64,000 nucleotides of DNA from Hymenobacter cellulosilyticus (GCF_022919215.1 NZ_CP095046.1:1230501-1294500), one strand, 5' to 3'. Numbered from the stretch's first letter, positions 1-9,299 are shown. Notes: generated by a model from the letters alone, not told the origin. Made by a program: numbers and translations.

Positions 1-186
1 GCGCACCCGGGAGTCGCGGGCGGCTAGGTTCTGCACCAGCGTCAGCGACTTATCCCGGGAGCCGTCGTTGATAAAAATAAACTCATACCGCACGCCCATC
101 GGGTCCAGCACGCCGCCCAGGCGCGTATACAGCGCCGGGATGTTGGCTTCTTCGTTGTAGATGGGAATGATGACGGAGAGATCCAC
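1..186 (-). CDS. Glycosyltransferase family 2, N-terminal part
   Basis: The visible 62 residues begin V-D-L-S-V-I-I-P-I-Y-N-E-E, the standard nucleotide-sugar binding start of a GT-A family 2 enzyme, followed at residues 39-46 by INDGSRDK, whose Asp sits where the UDP-binding Asp of the family lies. The closest known type is the dolichyl/undecaprenyl-phosphate sugar transferase group (DPM1/ArnC-like). The gene runs off the left edge. I chose the GTG at 184-186 because the conserved strand follows at once and no in-frame ATG lies nearby. A perfect TATATTTG box lies 64 bases upstream. The neighbouring membrane protein reads in the same direction and may supply or use the lipid-linked sugar. Confidence 0.85.
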   Translation of the reverse strand, partial: MDLSVIIPIYNEEANIPALYTRLGGVLDPMGVRYEFIFINDGSRDKSLTLVQNLAARDSRVR

Positions 187-249
187 GCGGGTAGGAGTGA
201 AGAGGTACGAACAGGTAGCACCGCACGCATGTGGCACGCGAAGCGGCCG

Positions 250-257
250 CAAATATA
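250..257 (-). promoter_or_regulatory. Bacteroidetes -7 box TATATTTG
   Basis: On the minus strand this is an exact match to the TAnnTTTG -7 element of the Bacteroidetes primary sigma factor. It lies about 60 bases before the GT2 start. I see no clear TTG at the expected -33 spacing, so the call rests on the -7 element and its position. Confidence 0.5.
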
Positions 258-332
258 GCGGATGACAAAGCTGGGCGAAGTGGCCGGGCTTGGAAAGCCA
301 CTGGTAGGATTCACCCGGCGGCCGGGCTCAGC

Positions 333-1793
333 TTAGTCCTGCTGGTATTGCTGAACCTTCTGCGTAATGCCCCAGTAGTGCAGCAGCTTGCCCTGGTATT
401 CCGATTCGCCGGAATTGCGCAGCGTATTCCAGCTCATCAGGTTACAGGCCGAGGATATGTGCACCACGAAGTCCGGCGAGTTTGCCATCTGGTCCATGGC
501 CCACCGCTCACATCCGTTATCGGTAGGCACTTCCTTGGTCTTGTCTACATACACAAAAGTAACCGCCAGCGCCACCACAGCCGCCAAGTAGACCCTCTGC
601 AGCTTGCCCCGCAGGTGAAGCACCAGATAGTAGGCGGAAAGTCCGTAGGCAAACGCACAGCCAAGCAAGACCGGCAATACCGAGTCGTTGCGGATCAGGT
701 ACGGCCGGTAGGTGCGGTAGCCGCCGAAGGGCAGCAGCAGGATGTAAAGAACCGAAAACAGCACCACCCAGCGCATGATAAGCAAGATGCGCTGCCGGTC
801 GGCCGCGTCGGGCGCGAGCCGACGAATAAGCAAGCTGTTAATGACCAGCACGAAAAGCAGCAGGGGCAGCCCCCAGTCAGCCGACACCCAGTAATAGAGG
901 CCTTGGGGCAACAGCTCATACAGCTGGCCCAGGGTATGCGTGTGCGTGTTCTCCGAGTTGTTGCGGCCGATGTAGAGCGAGTACATGCACAGTACAATCA
1001 GCACCGCAATCAGCAATATGGCCTGCCCCGACAGCCAGCTGCCCGGAATGGGGCGCAGCGTAAGCTGGCCCGTGGCTTTCCAGTGCTGCCACCGCTGCCC
1101 CAACCAGTACAAGCCGATGCCAAACAGCACTACGGCCAGGGCGGCCACCGGAATTGGACCGTTGAAGGCAATAAGCACCATCAGCAGCAGCAAGAGCACG
1201 ATGCGGACCGGATGAAGCCGCAAGGGCTGCTGGCGCTGCGCCGCGGCGTAAAATGGCCACAGCAGCAGTAGCAGCAAGGCCATGGGAAACGCGTAGAAGG
1301 TAGTATAAGTAATGGCCCGGTTGGTTATGGCCATCTGCTCATAAAAGCCGTAGGTCTGAAACAACGGGAGCATGAGGGCCACCGCCAGCCAAAGTGCCCA
1401 CTGACTTTTGATTGCCGTTAGGGTGCCGCTCAGCCGCACATAGGCCGCCAGCGTGAAGACCAGCAGGGCCTGAGTAAAAGTAGTGAAGAGCGCACTGGCC
1501 GCATACACGCTGCTGATGGGTGTCATTACCGTCTGCAGCAGGTGCGGAGCCTGCTTCCAGTACAAGCTTAGCGTGGCGTGAGCGAAGAAACGGTTCGTGC
1601 CGCCATACACCGCGTTCTTGGTGAGCACTGACCAGCCAAACGGGTCGTGCAGCACTTCGGAGTACCAGGGCGCCGGAAAGACGATAAAGGCCAGGTCGCC
1701 GTCCAGCGGGACCCGGTAATTTTGCCAGAAGGTAGATGCCAGGCTCGCCAGTACGAACACGATTAACAATCCAAGCAATAACCGCTTATTCAT
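333..1793 (-). CDS. Polytopic membrane protein, GT-C-like
   Basis: The protein has 486 residues and about ten or more hydrophobic segments. Its first loop, after one N-terminal membrane helix, carries acidic residues (LDGDLAF) where GT-C glycosyltransferases keep their catalytic Asp. I do not recognise the exact family. Length, topology and position just upstream of a lipid-linked GT2 suggest a lipid-sugar-dependent membrane glycosyltransferase or a glycan assembly protein, but this is inference. The ATG at 1791-1793 is followed by a typical K-R plus hydrophobic start. The gene is unbroken, unlike many in this window. The GT2 follows after about 146 bases. Confidence 0.7.
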   Translation of the reverse strand: MNKRLLLGLLIVFVLASLASTFWQNYRVPLDGDLAFIVFPAPWYSEVLHDPFGWSVLTKNAVYGGTNRFFAHATLSLYWKQAPHLLQTVMTPISSVYAASALFTTFTQALLVFTLAAYVRLSGTLTAIKSQWALWLAVALMLPLFQTYGFYEQMAITNRAITYTTFYAFPMALLLLLLWPFYAAAQRQQPLRLHPVRIVLLLLLMVLIAFNGPIPVAALAVVLFGIGLYWLGQRWQHWKATGQLTLRPIPGSWLSGQAILLIAVLIVLCMYSLYIGRNNSENTHTHTLGQLYELLPQGLYYWVSADWGLPLLLFVLVINSLLIRRLAPDAADRQRILLIMRWVVLFSVLYILLLPFGGYRTYRPYLIRNDSVLPVLLGCAFAYGLSAYYLVLHLRGKLQRVYLAAVVALAVTFVYVDKTKEVPTDNGCERWAMDQMANSPDFVVHISSACNLMSWNTLRNSGESEYQGKLLHYWGITQKVQQYQQD

Positions 1794-1966
1794 CAGCCGT
1801 ATGAATGGTGGGAGAAAACGCTATTGTCATCTGAATAACTGCTGGATCAGTCGGAATTAGTTCTAAATGCAAGCGGCGCCTGAATGCCCTAATATGGCAG
1901 GACGCTGAGCGGAGCTTGATAGCTCCCGCCCAGCGTCCCCTTGCAAGCCGCTCAAGCGCCTGCTGA

Positions 1967-2503
1967 TTACTCTACAATGCTGATTTTAACGTCGTCCGCC
2001 AAAATGAAGTCGCTGGCGCTAGCCCGCCACAGCGACATCTTCATGTGCTGCACGGCCGTGATGTTGTCGGGAAGGGTAAACTCCTTCTTGACGGGCACCC
2101 ACTTCTTGTAGGTCTTCACCTCGTCGCCCAGCTTGATACCGTCGCCGAAGGCTTCTTTGCCGGTTTCAGCATCTACGATCTGGATGCCCAAAACGCCGGT
2201 GGCCCGCTCGCTGGGCAGGAAGACCCAGCCTTCGAGCAGAACCTTCTTGAACTTTCGGTTGCTGATCTGCGCCAGGGGAGCGTTATAAGTCACGCTGAAC
2301 TCCCGGTTGCCGTCCACTATAATTGCATATTGCCCAGAGTGCGCCCGGCCCTTGTCCAGCGTGGTCGGATCCGTGTTCCAGCCCGCCAGCGACTCAAAGT
2401 CATTGGTCGTAATCGTTTTATCATCAATCTTCAGATCCGTGTCCTTATCTGACGAGCAAGCTCCGAGCAAGGCTAAGCCGAGCAACCCAATGTATGCTTT
2501 CAT
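1967..2503 (-). CDS. Lipoprotein with a carbohydrate-binding-like beta domain
   Basis: The 178-residue protein starts with a lipoprotein signal (LLGLALLGAC, lipobox Cys at residue 16) and then a Ser/Asp-rich linker. The mature part opens with NDFESLAGWN and ends with ILADDVKISIVE, a jelly-roll-like layout as in CBM and discoidin-type domains. It is a clear paralogue of the divergent lipoprotein that starts at 2907 (NDFEASAGWG...LDDLELTA) and resembles the C-terminal domain of the membrane protein at 3497-5388. It probably sits on the outer membrane and binds glycan; that role is inferred. A TATATTTG box lies about 55 bases upstream. Confidence 0.75.
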   Translation of the reverse strand: MKAYIGLLGLALLGACSSDKDTDLKIDDKTITTNDFESLAGWNTDPTTLDKGRAHSGQYAIIVDGNREFSVTYNAPLAQISNRKFKKVLLEGWVFLPSERATGVLGIQIVDAETGKEAFGDGIKLGDEVKTYKKWVPVKKEFTLPDNITAVQHMKMSLWRASASDFILADDVKISIVE

Positions 2504-2554
2504 TAAAATGTTAAAAAAAGAGGCTTAGTTGAAAAAAGGGGCTTATTAGTTCCG

Positions 2555-2562
2555 CAAATATA
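2555..2562 (-). promoter_or_regulatory. -7 box TATATTTG of the lipoprotein gene
   Basis: This is an exact TAnnTTTG match on the minus strand, 52 bases before the ATG at 2503. The rest of the roughly 400-base gap to 2907 contains no convincing gene on either strand. It does hold the leader of the divergent lipoprotein, including an element repeated at 7767. Confidence 0.55.
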
Positions 2563-2767
2563 TATCCTTTACCAGGAGGAAGTAAATACTCCTTCTCATA
2601 TAAAAATCGTGGGCGTGAGCGGGAGGTGGGATAAGCTTGCGCTTGACCTGGGGCGAATTAGCGGCAGACAAGTTCCGTGGCTGTCAAGTCTGTGCTTTGG
2701 TTTATCAGCTGTAGCCCACCCGGTCAGGAAATTTGACGCCCCTGATATTTTATCGGCCATACCAACT

Positions 2768-2798
2768 ACTCGGCGCTTTATTGTTTTCTTTGCGGGCT
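2768..2798 (+). promoter_or_regulatory. Shared upstream element (copy 1)
   Basis: The core TCGGNGCTTTATTGNTTTC followed by TTTGC is repeated at 7767-7796. In both places it ends 114-116 bases before the start of a cell-surface gene (2907 and 7908). The sequences around it differ. It may be a promoter with a TTTCTTTG -7 variant or a regulator site. Confidence 0.35.
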
Positions 2799-2906
2799 TA
2801 GGCACCGGTTTTCTGCCTTGATCAGCGGCAGTTTACGGTGAGTAGAACCGATGGCGTTTACCTGCCGGCGTGGTCTGCCCTTTTTCTGTAAACAACTAAC
2901 TGCCAG

Positions 2907-3488
2907 ATGGCTGCTATTAAAGAGTTCTTTTTGCCCAGCGGGCGCTCGTCCCGCCCGGCTATTATGGGAATGTATATGTTGCTGGGTGCCCTCACCGCCT
3001 GCAACTCGGGCCCCTCAACCACCGCTACCGACAGCCTGCTAGCCAACGACTTTGAAGCCAGCGCGGGCTGGGGTGATGTGCAGGAAGGTTCGCTGACCAC
3101 GGACAAAGCCCATTCCGGCCGCTGGTCTATTCAAACCAATCCTAGCATCCCGTTCAGCTATACCTATGTGCGCCAGCTCGGCCGCCTCGACCCCAAGCTT
3201 ACCCGTAGCTACCAGCTGAAAGGCTGGGCCATGCGAACCAGCACCGGCAGCACGGGAAGCCTGGTCGTGCAAGTCAACAAAAGCAGCACCGACACGACCA
3301 AGGTGTTCTATGGTGCCCTGCCCATCGGGGACGCGGTGAAGTCTTTCAACAAGTGGGAGGCCATTTCGCTGCCCTTCCAGTTGCCCGCCTCGGCCGCGGC
3401 CGAAAACGTGGTGAAAATATACCTCTGGGGGGATAAGGCTACCGCGCCTACTTACCTCGACGACCTGGAGCTCACAGCTGCCAAATAA
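2907..3488 (+). CDS. Lipoprotein with a carbohydrate-binding-like beta domain (paralogue)
   Basis: This 193-residue protein has a hydrophobic stretch ending in LLGALTAC, a lipobox with Cys at residue 32. A second ATG at 2964 would give a shorter signal; I keep 2907 because the R/K-rich segment before the hydrophobic core makes a sensible n-region. The mature domain runs from NDFEASAGWG to YLDDLELTAAK and parallels the divergent lipoprotein at 1967-2503. The membrane protein gene follows nine bases after the stop, so the two are probably co-transcribed. A surface glycan-binding role is inferred from the fold-like pattern and context. Confidence 0.75.
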   Translation: MAAIKEFFLPSGRSSRPAIMGMYMLLGALTACNSGPSTTATDSLLANDFEASAGWGDVQEGSLTTDKAHSGRWSIQTNPSIPFSYTYVRQLGRLDPKLTRSYQLKGWAMRTSTGSTGSLVVQVNKSSTDTTKVFYGALPIGDAVKSFNKWEAISLPFQLPASAAAENVVKIYLWGDKATAPTYLDDLELTAAK

Positions 3489-3496
3489 TTCCCGTT

Positions 3497-5388
3497 ATGT
3501 CCCATCCAATTTCCGGCGCTGCTGCCCCCAACGGGCCGTCTGGAGCGGTCTGGCCCTGGTTGTGCTCTTTATTCTGATGGTGCAGGCGCGCTTGTGGGCC
3601 CCTTACTGGGACACGCACAACGTGTTGGCCATTCTGACGTGGGACGTAATGGGCTACTACCTGTATCTGCCCGCGCAGTTTATTTACCACGACCTCTCGC
3701 ACCAGGCCTTCGTGGCCGATATCATGCGCGAGTACAACCCCAGCAGCTCGTTCTACCAGGCTTTTCAGGTGCCCGGCGGGCCGGAAGGGGCCATGGTAAT
3801 GAAGTACACCTGCGGCCTGGCTATTCTGTTTACGCCTTTTTTCTGGCTGGGCCACTGGGCCGCGGGTCTGCTGGGCTACTCCCAGGATGGTTTTTCCGCG
3901 CCCTACCAGATTGCCATTGCCTTCGGCGGTTTGCTCTACGCCCTGCTGGGCCTGGGCATTCTGCGCCGGGTGCTGCTGCGCTACTTCTCCGATGTCATTA
4001 CGGCCCTGGTGCTGGTGCTACTGGTGCTGGGAAGCAATTACCTGCAGTACACGGTATTTGACGGGGCCATGGCCCACAACTACCTTTTCACGCTCTATGC
4101 CTTGCTGCTGTGGCTCACTATTCGGTGGCACGAGCGGCCAAGTATCTACTGGGCGGCGGCCATCGGCCTTACCCTGGGCCTGATGATTCTGATCCGGCCC
4201 ACCGAAGCCGTAGCTTTTCTGATTCCGGTTCTCTGGGGCGTCAGCTCAGTCGAAACGGCGCGGCAAAAGCTTCAGCTGCTGCTCCGGCGCTGGCCCGACG
4301 TGCTGGTGCTGGTGCTGTTTGTGGTGCTGGGCGTGTTGCCGCAGCTGCTCTACTGGAAGTGGGCCACCGGGCATTTTCTCTTTTATAGCTACCAGGAGCA
4401 GTCATTCAACTTCCTGCGCCCCCACACCTACCAGGTGCTGTTCAGCTACAAGAAAGGCTGGCTGCTGTATACCCCGCTCATGCTGCTGGCGCTGGTGGGG
4501 CTGGTTTTCCTGTGGCGCCGCCACCGGTCACTGGCCGTGCCCGTGCTGGCGTACTTCCTCATCAACCTCTGGATTGTATCCGCCTGGGACATCTGGTGGT
4601 ATGGGGGCAGCATCGGGCAGCGGGCTTTGGTGCAGTCGTATGCCGTGCTGAGCTTCCCGCTGGCTTGCTTTCTGGTCTGGCTCAGTGAGCCCGGCCGCCG
4701 GGTAGCCCTGCGGATGGCAGTGGTAGCGCTGATCGTGCTGCTGGTCGATTTGAACCTGTTTCAGCACTGGCAGTACATGTATTCCATCATTCATCCCGAG
4801 GAGATGAATCGGAATTTCTACTGGGCCGTCTTTAACAAAACCAAGCCTGATCAGACTGACTATTCTCTGCTTGACGTGCCAACCCGCCTGCCCCAGCCCG
4901 AGGAAGAGTATGACCAGCGCTTTGTGACCAAGCTGAGCTTTGACGACCAGCCCGTCTCGCCCGAAACCGGCATCAACGCCGAGTTTGGCTACTACAGCAA
5001 ACAGTCGTTTCGCACCGAGGCCAGCCGGCAGTATAGCCCAGCGCTGACCATCACCGTAGCCGATGCCAAAGTGCAGCCCGGCCAGTGGCTGCGCGCCTCC
5101 TGCCAGGTGTATTCCGATTACGGGGCCTGGAACAGCAAGCTCATCCTGTCCATTGAGCGCAACGGGCAGAATGTGCAGTGGAACGGTATGCGCCTGCAAA
5201 ACAACCTGAGCGTCAACAGAAAGTGGAACCACGTGTGGTTCGACGTGCCGGTGCCCGCCGACGTGCAGCCCAGCGACGTAATCAAGCTGTTGGTGCTGAA
5301 CGAGAACGGGTCACCGGCTTTCGTAGATGACGTGCAGATTGACGTGTTTACGCCCAAGGTGCCGGGCGCAAATCTAGCTGCCCAGTAG
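3497..5388 (+). CDS. GT-C-like membrane protein with C-terminal beta-sandwich domain
   Basis: About 430 residues with roughly ten membrane segments are followed by a soluble domain of some 150 residues that begins [13 protein letters not shown] and ends [12 protein letters not shown], the same pattern as the two lipoproteins beside it. The first loop contains [16 protein letters not shown], with an acidic residue as in GT-C enzymes. The 442-residue protein at 7908 is a paralogue without the soluble domain. The open frame proper begins at a GTG at 3562. The ATG at 3497 joins it only if one C is restored in the C run at 3525-3529, which gives a normal Arg-rich N-terminus before the first helix. 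I prefer that reading. The 3' end overlaps the convergent GT2 by 15 bases. Confidence 0.7.
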
Positions 5389-6099
5389 GCCGTACTTGAG
5401 GATGCAGTAAATGGCGCGGAATCCATCACGCCAGCCGATTTTCTTGCCCTCAGCGTAGGTGCGGCCGTAGTAGCTGATGCCCACTTCATACACGCGCACG
5501 TCCTTGACCCGGGCCACCTTGGCCGTCACCTCGGGCTCGAAGCCGAAGCGGTTCTCCTGCAGCTTCAGGCCCTGAATGATGTCGCGGCGGAAGAGCTTGT
5601 AGCAGGTCTCCATGTCGGTCAGGTTCAGGTCGGTGCACATGTTGCTCAAAAAGGTGAGCATCTGGTTGCCGATGCTGTGCCAGAAGAACAGGATGCGGTG
5701 CGGGTTGCCACCCATGAAGCGCGAGCCAAACACGACGTCGGCAAAGCCCTTGAGGATGGGCTTGATCAAGAGGTTATACTCTTCCGGGTCGTACTCCAGG
5801 TCCGCATCCTGAATGATGACGTAGTCGCCCGTGGCCTCGCGGATACCCGTGTGCAGGGCCGCGCCCTTGCCCTGGTTGACGGCGTGCTGCAGCAGGCGCA
5901 GGCCCATTTCCGGGTAGCGGGCAGCGTAGGCCTGAATCACCTCCGAGGAATTGTCGGAGGAGCAGTCGTTGACCAGGATGATTTCCTTCTGGATGTTATT
6001 GACCAGTTTGAGCTCCCGCAGCAAGTCCAGAATCTGGTGAATCGTGCGGGCTTCGTTATAAACCGGAATGACAATGGAGAGCGTGTCGAACTTTACCAA
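5374..6099 (-). CDS. Glycosyltransferase family 2 (DPG/DPM-like)
   Basis: The sequence [14 protein letters not shown], then [10 protein letters not shown] (donor-binding Asp) and [14 protein letters not shown] (the D-x-D-type metal site) identifies a GT-A glycosyltransferase of the polyprenyl-phosphate glucose/mannose type. Such enzymes charge a lipid carrier on the inner face of the membrane for GT-C enzymes. It lacks C-terminal membrane helices. The open frame reaches a TTG at 6129, but that lies inside the -7 box at 6127-6134, so translation must start later. The TTG at 6097-6099, just before [11 protein letters not shown], is my choice. The gene overlaps the convergent membrane protein by 15 bases. 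Confidence 0.85.
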   Translation of the reverse strand: MVKFDTLSIVIPVYNEARTIHQILDLLRELKLVNNIQKEIILVNDCSSDNSSEVIQAYAARYPEMGLRLLQHAVNQGKGAALHTGIREATGDYVIIQDADLEYDPEEYNLLIKPILKGFADVVFGSRFMGGNPHRILFFWHSIGNQMLTFLSNMCTDLNLTDMETCYKLFRRDIIQGLKLQENRFGFEPEVTAKVARVKDVRVYEVGISYYGRTYAEGKKIGWRDGFRAIYCILKYGLLGS

Positions 6100-6126
6100 A
6101 ATGCAGAAGGCGTTAGAATTAGAGCG

Positions 6127-6134
6127 CAAAAATA
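6127..6134 (-). promoter_or_regulatory. -7 box TATTTTTG of the GT2 gene
   Basis: This exact TAnnTTTG match on the minus strand predicts a transcript start near 6120. It rules out the upstream TTG at 6129 as the start codon of the glycosyltransferase. Confidence 0.5.
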
Positions 6135-6183
6135 AGACAGAATCCCGAGGCGCCCCGGTAATTCTGTAAGCTTGCCCAGAAAA

Positions 6184-6975
6184 CTACAGGTTCCCGGTTC
6201 GCCCTCCGTCCACCGGCACGTTGATTCCATTGATATAAGCCGCGGCCGGGGAAGCCAGAAAGGCAACAGCCGCCGCTACTTCGGCCGCCTGCCCGAAACG
6301 GCCCGCCGGAATGCTGCGCAGCATGGTGGCCTCAATTTCCTCCACCGTTTGGCCGGTTTGCTCCACGCGCTTCTCAATCAGGGAGGTGTGGCGCTGGGTG
6401 ACGGTAGCGCCCGGCAGCACGTTGTTGACGGTGATGCCACTGCCGCCCAGTTCGTTGGCCAGGGTTTTGGCCCAGTTAGCCACGGCCGCCCGAATGGTGT
6501 TCGAGACGCCCAGGCCGGCCAGAGGCTGCTTTACCGAAGTGCTGATAATGTTGATGATACGGCCGTAGCCACGGGCCTGCATGGCCGGTACCAAGGCCTG
6601 GGTCAGCAAGTGGTTGCATATCAGGTGCTGCTCAAAGGCGGCCAGGAAAGCCTGCACGGGTGCGGCCAGAATCGGGCCGCCGGCCGGGCCTCCAGTATTA
6701 TTAACCAGCGTGTGAAAGCCCTCGGGGTGGGCCGCCAGGTATTCCTGCAGGCGGCTGGCCAGCTGGTCGGGGTCGGTGAAATCAGCCACGAGGTAGTCGT
6801 GGGTCTGCCCCTGGGGGCGGGGGAGTTCTGCTACGGCTTGCTGCAGACTGGCTTCGTTGCGGGCCAGGAGCGTAACGGTGGCGCCGAGCTGGGCCAATTC
6901 TTCAGCCACGGCGCGGCCGATGCCCTGAGTACTGCCGCCGACGAGGGCGCGATGGGAGGTAAGGTCGAGTTGCAC
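6184..6975 (-). CDS. SDR-family oxidoreductase lacking the canonical Tyr-x3-Lys
   Basis: This 263-residue Rossmann protein has the cofactor loop GGSTQGIG, the VNNTGGP strand and the C-terminal PVDGGRTGN typical of 3-oxoacyl-ACP-reductase-like SDRs. Where the catalytic Tyr-x3-Lys should be it reads GLGVSNTIRAAVANWAKTL. That is the pattern of a known BKR-like SDR subgroup with an imperfect tetrad. Genes of this subgroup commonly lie beside 3-hydroxyanthranilate dioxygenase and ACMS decarboxylase in Bacteroidetes, as here (divergent to the dioxygenase). A step in aminomuconate or kynurenine metabolism is therefore plausible but not shown. Confidence 0.8.
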   Translation of the reverse strand: MQLDLTSHRALVGGSTQGIGRAVAEELAQLGATVTLLARNEASLQQAVAELPRPQGQTHDYLVADFTDPDQLASRLQEYLAAHPEGFHTLVNNTGGPAGGPILAAPVQAFLAAFEQHLICNHLLTQALVPAMQARGYGRIINIISTSVKQPLAGLGVSNTIRAAVANWAKTLANELGGSGITVNNVLPGATVTQRHTSLIEKRVEQTGQTVEEIEATMLRSIPAGRFGQAAEVAAAVAFLASPAAAYINGINVPVDGGRTGNL

Positions 6976-7184
6976 GGGTTAAAAGTAGCTAAATACGGCT
7001 TGTACGGGCCCAAAATACCTAGTTAGGAGGTTTTGCGTAAGTTGGGCAGGATAAGGTGAACTTGGGAACTTGAGAAAGAGCGAGTTTTTGTTCAAACCAC
7101 GCATAACTGTGTCAACGGGAACGATAATTCACCATTTCCCAAGTTCACTATTTCACCAATTCTCTCACCAAACCACCTTCCGTT

Positions 7185-7710
7185 ATGGCCGTTGCCCGCC
7201 CTTTCAACTTTCAGCGCTGGATAGATGAACACCGTCATTTGTTGAAGCCGCCAGTCGGCAACCAGCAGGTGTTCAAAGACAACAAAGACTTTATTGTGAT
7301 GGTGGTAGGTGGGCCCAACGCCCGCAAAGATTACCATTACGATGAAGGCGAGGAGTTGTTTTTGCAGATAGAGGGCGACATTGTGGTGAAGATTATCGAG
7401 GACGGGCAGCCTGTGGATATCGAAATCAAGGCCGGGGAAATGTTTCTGCTGCCCGGCGGCGTACCCCACTCGCCCGGCGGCCGGCCGGCACCGTGGGACT
7501 GGTGCTGGAGCGCTACCGCACCCCGGGGAGCTCGATGGCTTTCAGTGGTACTGTGAAAACTGCGGCCACAAGCTCCACGAGGAATTTGCCGAGATAACCG
7601 ACATCGTGCAGCAGCTACCCCCCATCATGAACGCCTTCTGGCAAAACGACGACCTGCGCACCTGCAAGAACTGCGGCACTTATATGGCCTCGCCGGCGCC
7701 GGTAGCGTAG
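7185..7710 (+). CDS. nbaC: 3-hydroxyanthranilate 3,4-dioxygenase (two frame breaks)
   Basis: The enzyme opens the ring of 3-hydroxyanthranilate to 2-amino-3-carboxymuconate semialdehyde. The cupin iron ligands His51, Glu57 and His95 fall at the same positions as in the characterised bacterial enzyme. The C-terminus carries the two-Cys-pair metal site (CENCGH and CKNCGTY) of the bacterial form. The frame breaks twice: one C is missing near 7472 (after GVPHSP) and one G near 7528. Restoring both gives a continuous protein of about 175 residues ending MASPAPVA, the usual length. I read the breaks as sequence errors. It lies divergent to the SDR and upstream of the ACMS decarboxylase. Confidence 0.92.
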
Positions 7711-7766
7711 CGGCGGCCGGAAACAATCGGCCCGCGCCCCGAGATTTTCCGGGAGGCATACCCGGT

Positions 7767-7796
7767 AGTCGGAGCTTTATTGATTTCTTTGCAGGG
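7767..7796 (+). promoter_or_regulatory. Shared upstream element (copy 2)
   Basis: This repeats the 2768-2798 element (TCGGNGCTTTATTGNTTTC then TTTGC) with two mismatches. It ends 116 bases before the membrane protein gene at 7908. Confidence 0.35.
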
Positions 7797-7907
7797 TCGA
7801 AAGTGTGTTTGGCTATTTCGCTGGGCCAACCGGGCTTGTAGTTCCTTTGCCGGAGCTAAAGCCCGTTGCGCTGACACACTCATTGTTCTTGTTCAGTCAA
7901 TACGCGA

Positions 7908-9236
7908 ATGGTTGATATTAGACGGTCTGCGGGCCGGTTGCTGCACCTGTCTCACACCAGCTACATCTGGCTGATTATTGCCTTACTGATGGTGGCCGCC
8001 ATAATGAAGTCGGCCCGCTGGGACAAGAACGAGGTATTTATTACCGACCGGGGCGGCTATTACATGTACCTGCCGTCGGCCTTCATCATGCACGACCTGG
8101 GCGACGGGAGTTGGGTAAAAGCCGCCCGCGACCAGTACCGCCCGGACTATGAGTCGCGGTGGGAATTTGCCACGCTGCCCAACGGGCAGATGGGCTCCAA
8201 GTTTCCCATTGGCATGGCCGTAATGTACTCGCCGTTCTTTTTCATGGCCAAAATAGCCTACATGCTGCAAGGCAAGACTATCACAACCGGCTACGAAAAG
8301 GCGTATGGCTACATGGTTTCGCTGGGCTGCATGCTCTACGTGCTGCTGGGCCTGGCGCTGCTGGGCCGGGAGCTGCGGCGCTACTTCGCCGACCATGTCG
8401 TAGCCCTGACCTTACTGCTGCTGGCCCTGGGGACAAACCTGTACAGCTACGCCACCTACGAGGCCCTGATGGCGCACGGCACGCTGTTTCTGATGAATAC
8501 GCTGCTGCTGATTGCCACGCGGCGCTGGTACGAGCAGGCTAGCTTCGGTAGGGCGGCCGCGCTGGGCGCGGTGTGCGGTCTGATGGTACTGATCCGGCCT
8601 TCCGAAGTGATGATGCTGGCCGTGCCCGTGCTCTGGGGCCTGACCAGCTTCCGGGCCCTGGGGCAGCGCCTGAAGTTCTGGCTGAGCCGCTGGCAGCAGT
8701 GCCTGACGATAATTGCTCTGTTTCTGCTGGTGGGCGGCATGCAGTTTCTGTTCTGGAAGGTGGTGTATGGGCAGTGGGTAGTCGAGTTTTACAAAGGTGA
8801 AACTTTCAACTTCGCTGCCCCGCACGTGTGGGAAGGCGTGTTCAGCTTCCGTAAGGGCTGGCTGATATATTCGCCCCTGATGATTTTTGCCCTGCTCGGT
8901 ATTGGCTGGGTACGGGAGTGGGTCAAGCCGGTGCTGCCCATCGTGCTGGTGCTGCTGCCGATTTACCTCTACATTACCTTCTGCTGGTGGGACTGGGCCT
9001 ACGGCGGCAGCTACGGTGGCCGGGCCCTGATCAGCCTGTACCCATTGCTGAGCTGCACCATGGCCGCCTTCTGGCAGCGTTGGATCGGCAAAGCGCCCTG
9101 GCTCTGGACGCCCATTGTGGCCGCGCTGCTGCTGCTGAGCATTGCCCAGAATTACCAGTACAGCGCCGGCCTTATCAACTGCTGCGAAATGACCTGGGCG
9201 CTGTATAAAGAACGTTTTCTGCAGCTGACCTGGTAA
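7908..9236 (+). CDS. GT-C-like polytopic membrane protein
   Basis: The 442-residue protein has about ten hydrophobic segments. Shared patterns (GGYYMYLPSAFIMHDL, YSPFFF, LIRPSEVMMLAVPVLWG, FRKGWLIYSPLMI) make it a paralogue of the protein at 3497-5388, but it ends after the membrane part. The first loop ends in an acidic segment (ITDRGGYY). A lipid-linked-sugar glycosyltransferase is the likeliest role, by inference. It is odd that it lies between two kynurenine-pathway genes on the same strand. ACMS decarboxylase starts 63 bases after its stop, so they may share a transcript. Confidence 0.7.
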   Translation: MVDIRRSAGRLLHLSHTSYIWLIIALLMVAAIMKSARWDKNEVFITDRGGYYMYLPSAFIMHDLGDGSWVKAARDQYRPDYESRWEFATLPNGQMGSKFPIGMAVMYSPFFFMAKIAYMLQGKTITTGYEKAYGYMVSLGCMLYVLLGLALLGRELRRYFADHVVALTLLLLALGTNLYSYATYEALMAHGTLFLMNTLLLIATRRWYEQASFGRAAALGAVCGLMVLIRPSEVMMLAVPVLWGLTSFRALGQRLKFWLSRWQQCLTIIALFLLVGGMQFLFWKVVYGQWVVEFYKGETFNFAAPHVWEGVFSFRKGWLIYSPLMIFALLGIGWVREWVKPVLPIVLVLLPIYLYITFCWWDWAYGGSYGGRALISLYPLLSCTMAAFWQRWIGKAPWLWTPIVAALLLLSIAQNYQYSAGLINCCEMTWALYKERFLQLTW

Positions 9237-9299
9237 GCATAGGCGCGCTCGGAGTCGGGCCCAAAGCTGCCTTTTTTCCACCCATCCCACCCCGCTGGC

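Noticed and set aside
231..1271. A 346-codon plus-strand open frame
   Set aside because: It is antisense to the 486-residue membrane protein gene, with Gln/His/Arg-rich composition typical of shadow frames.
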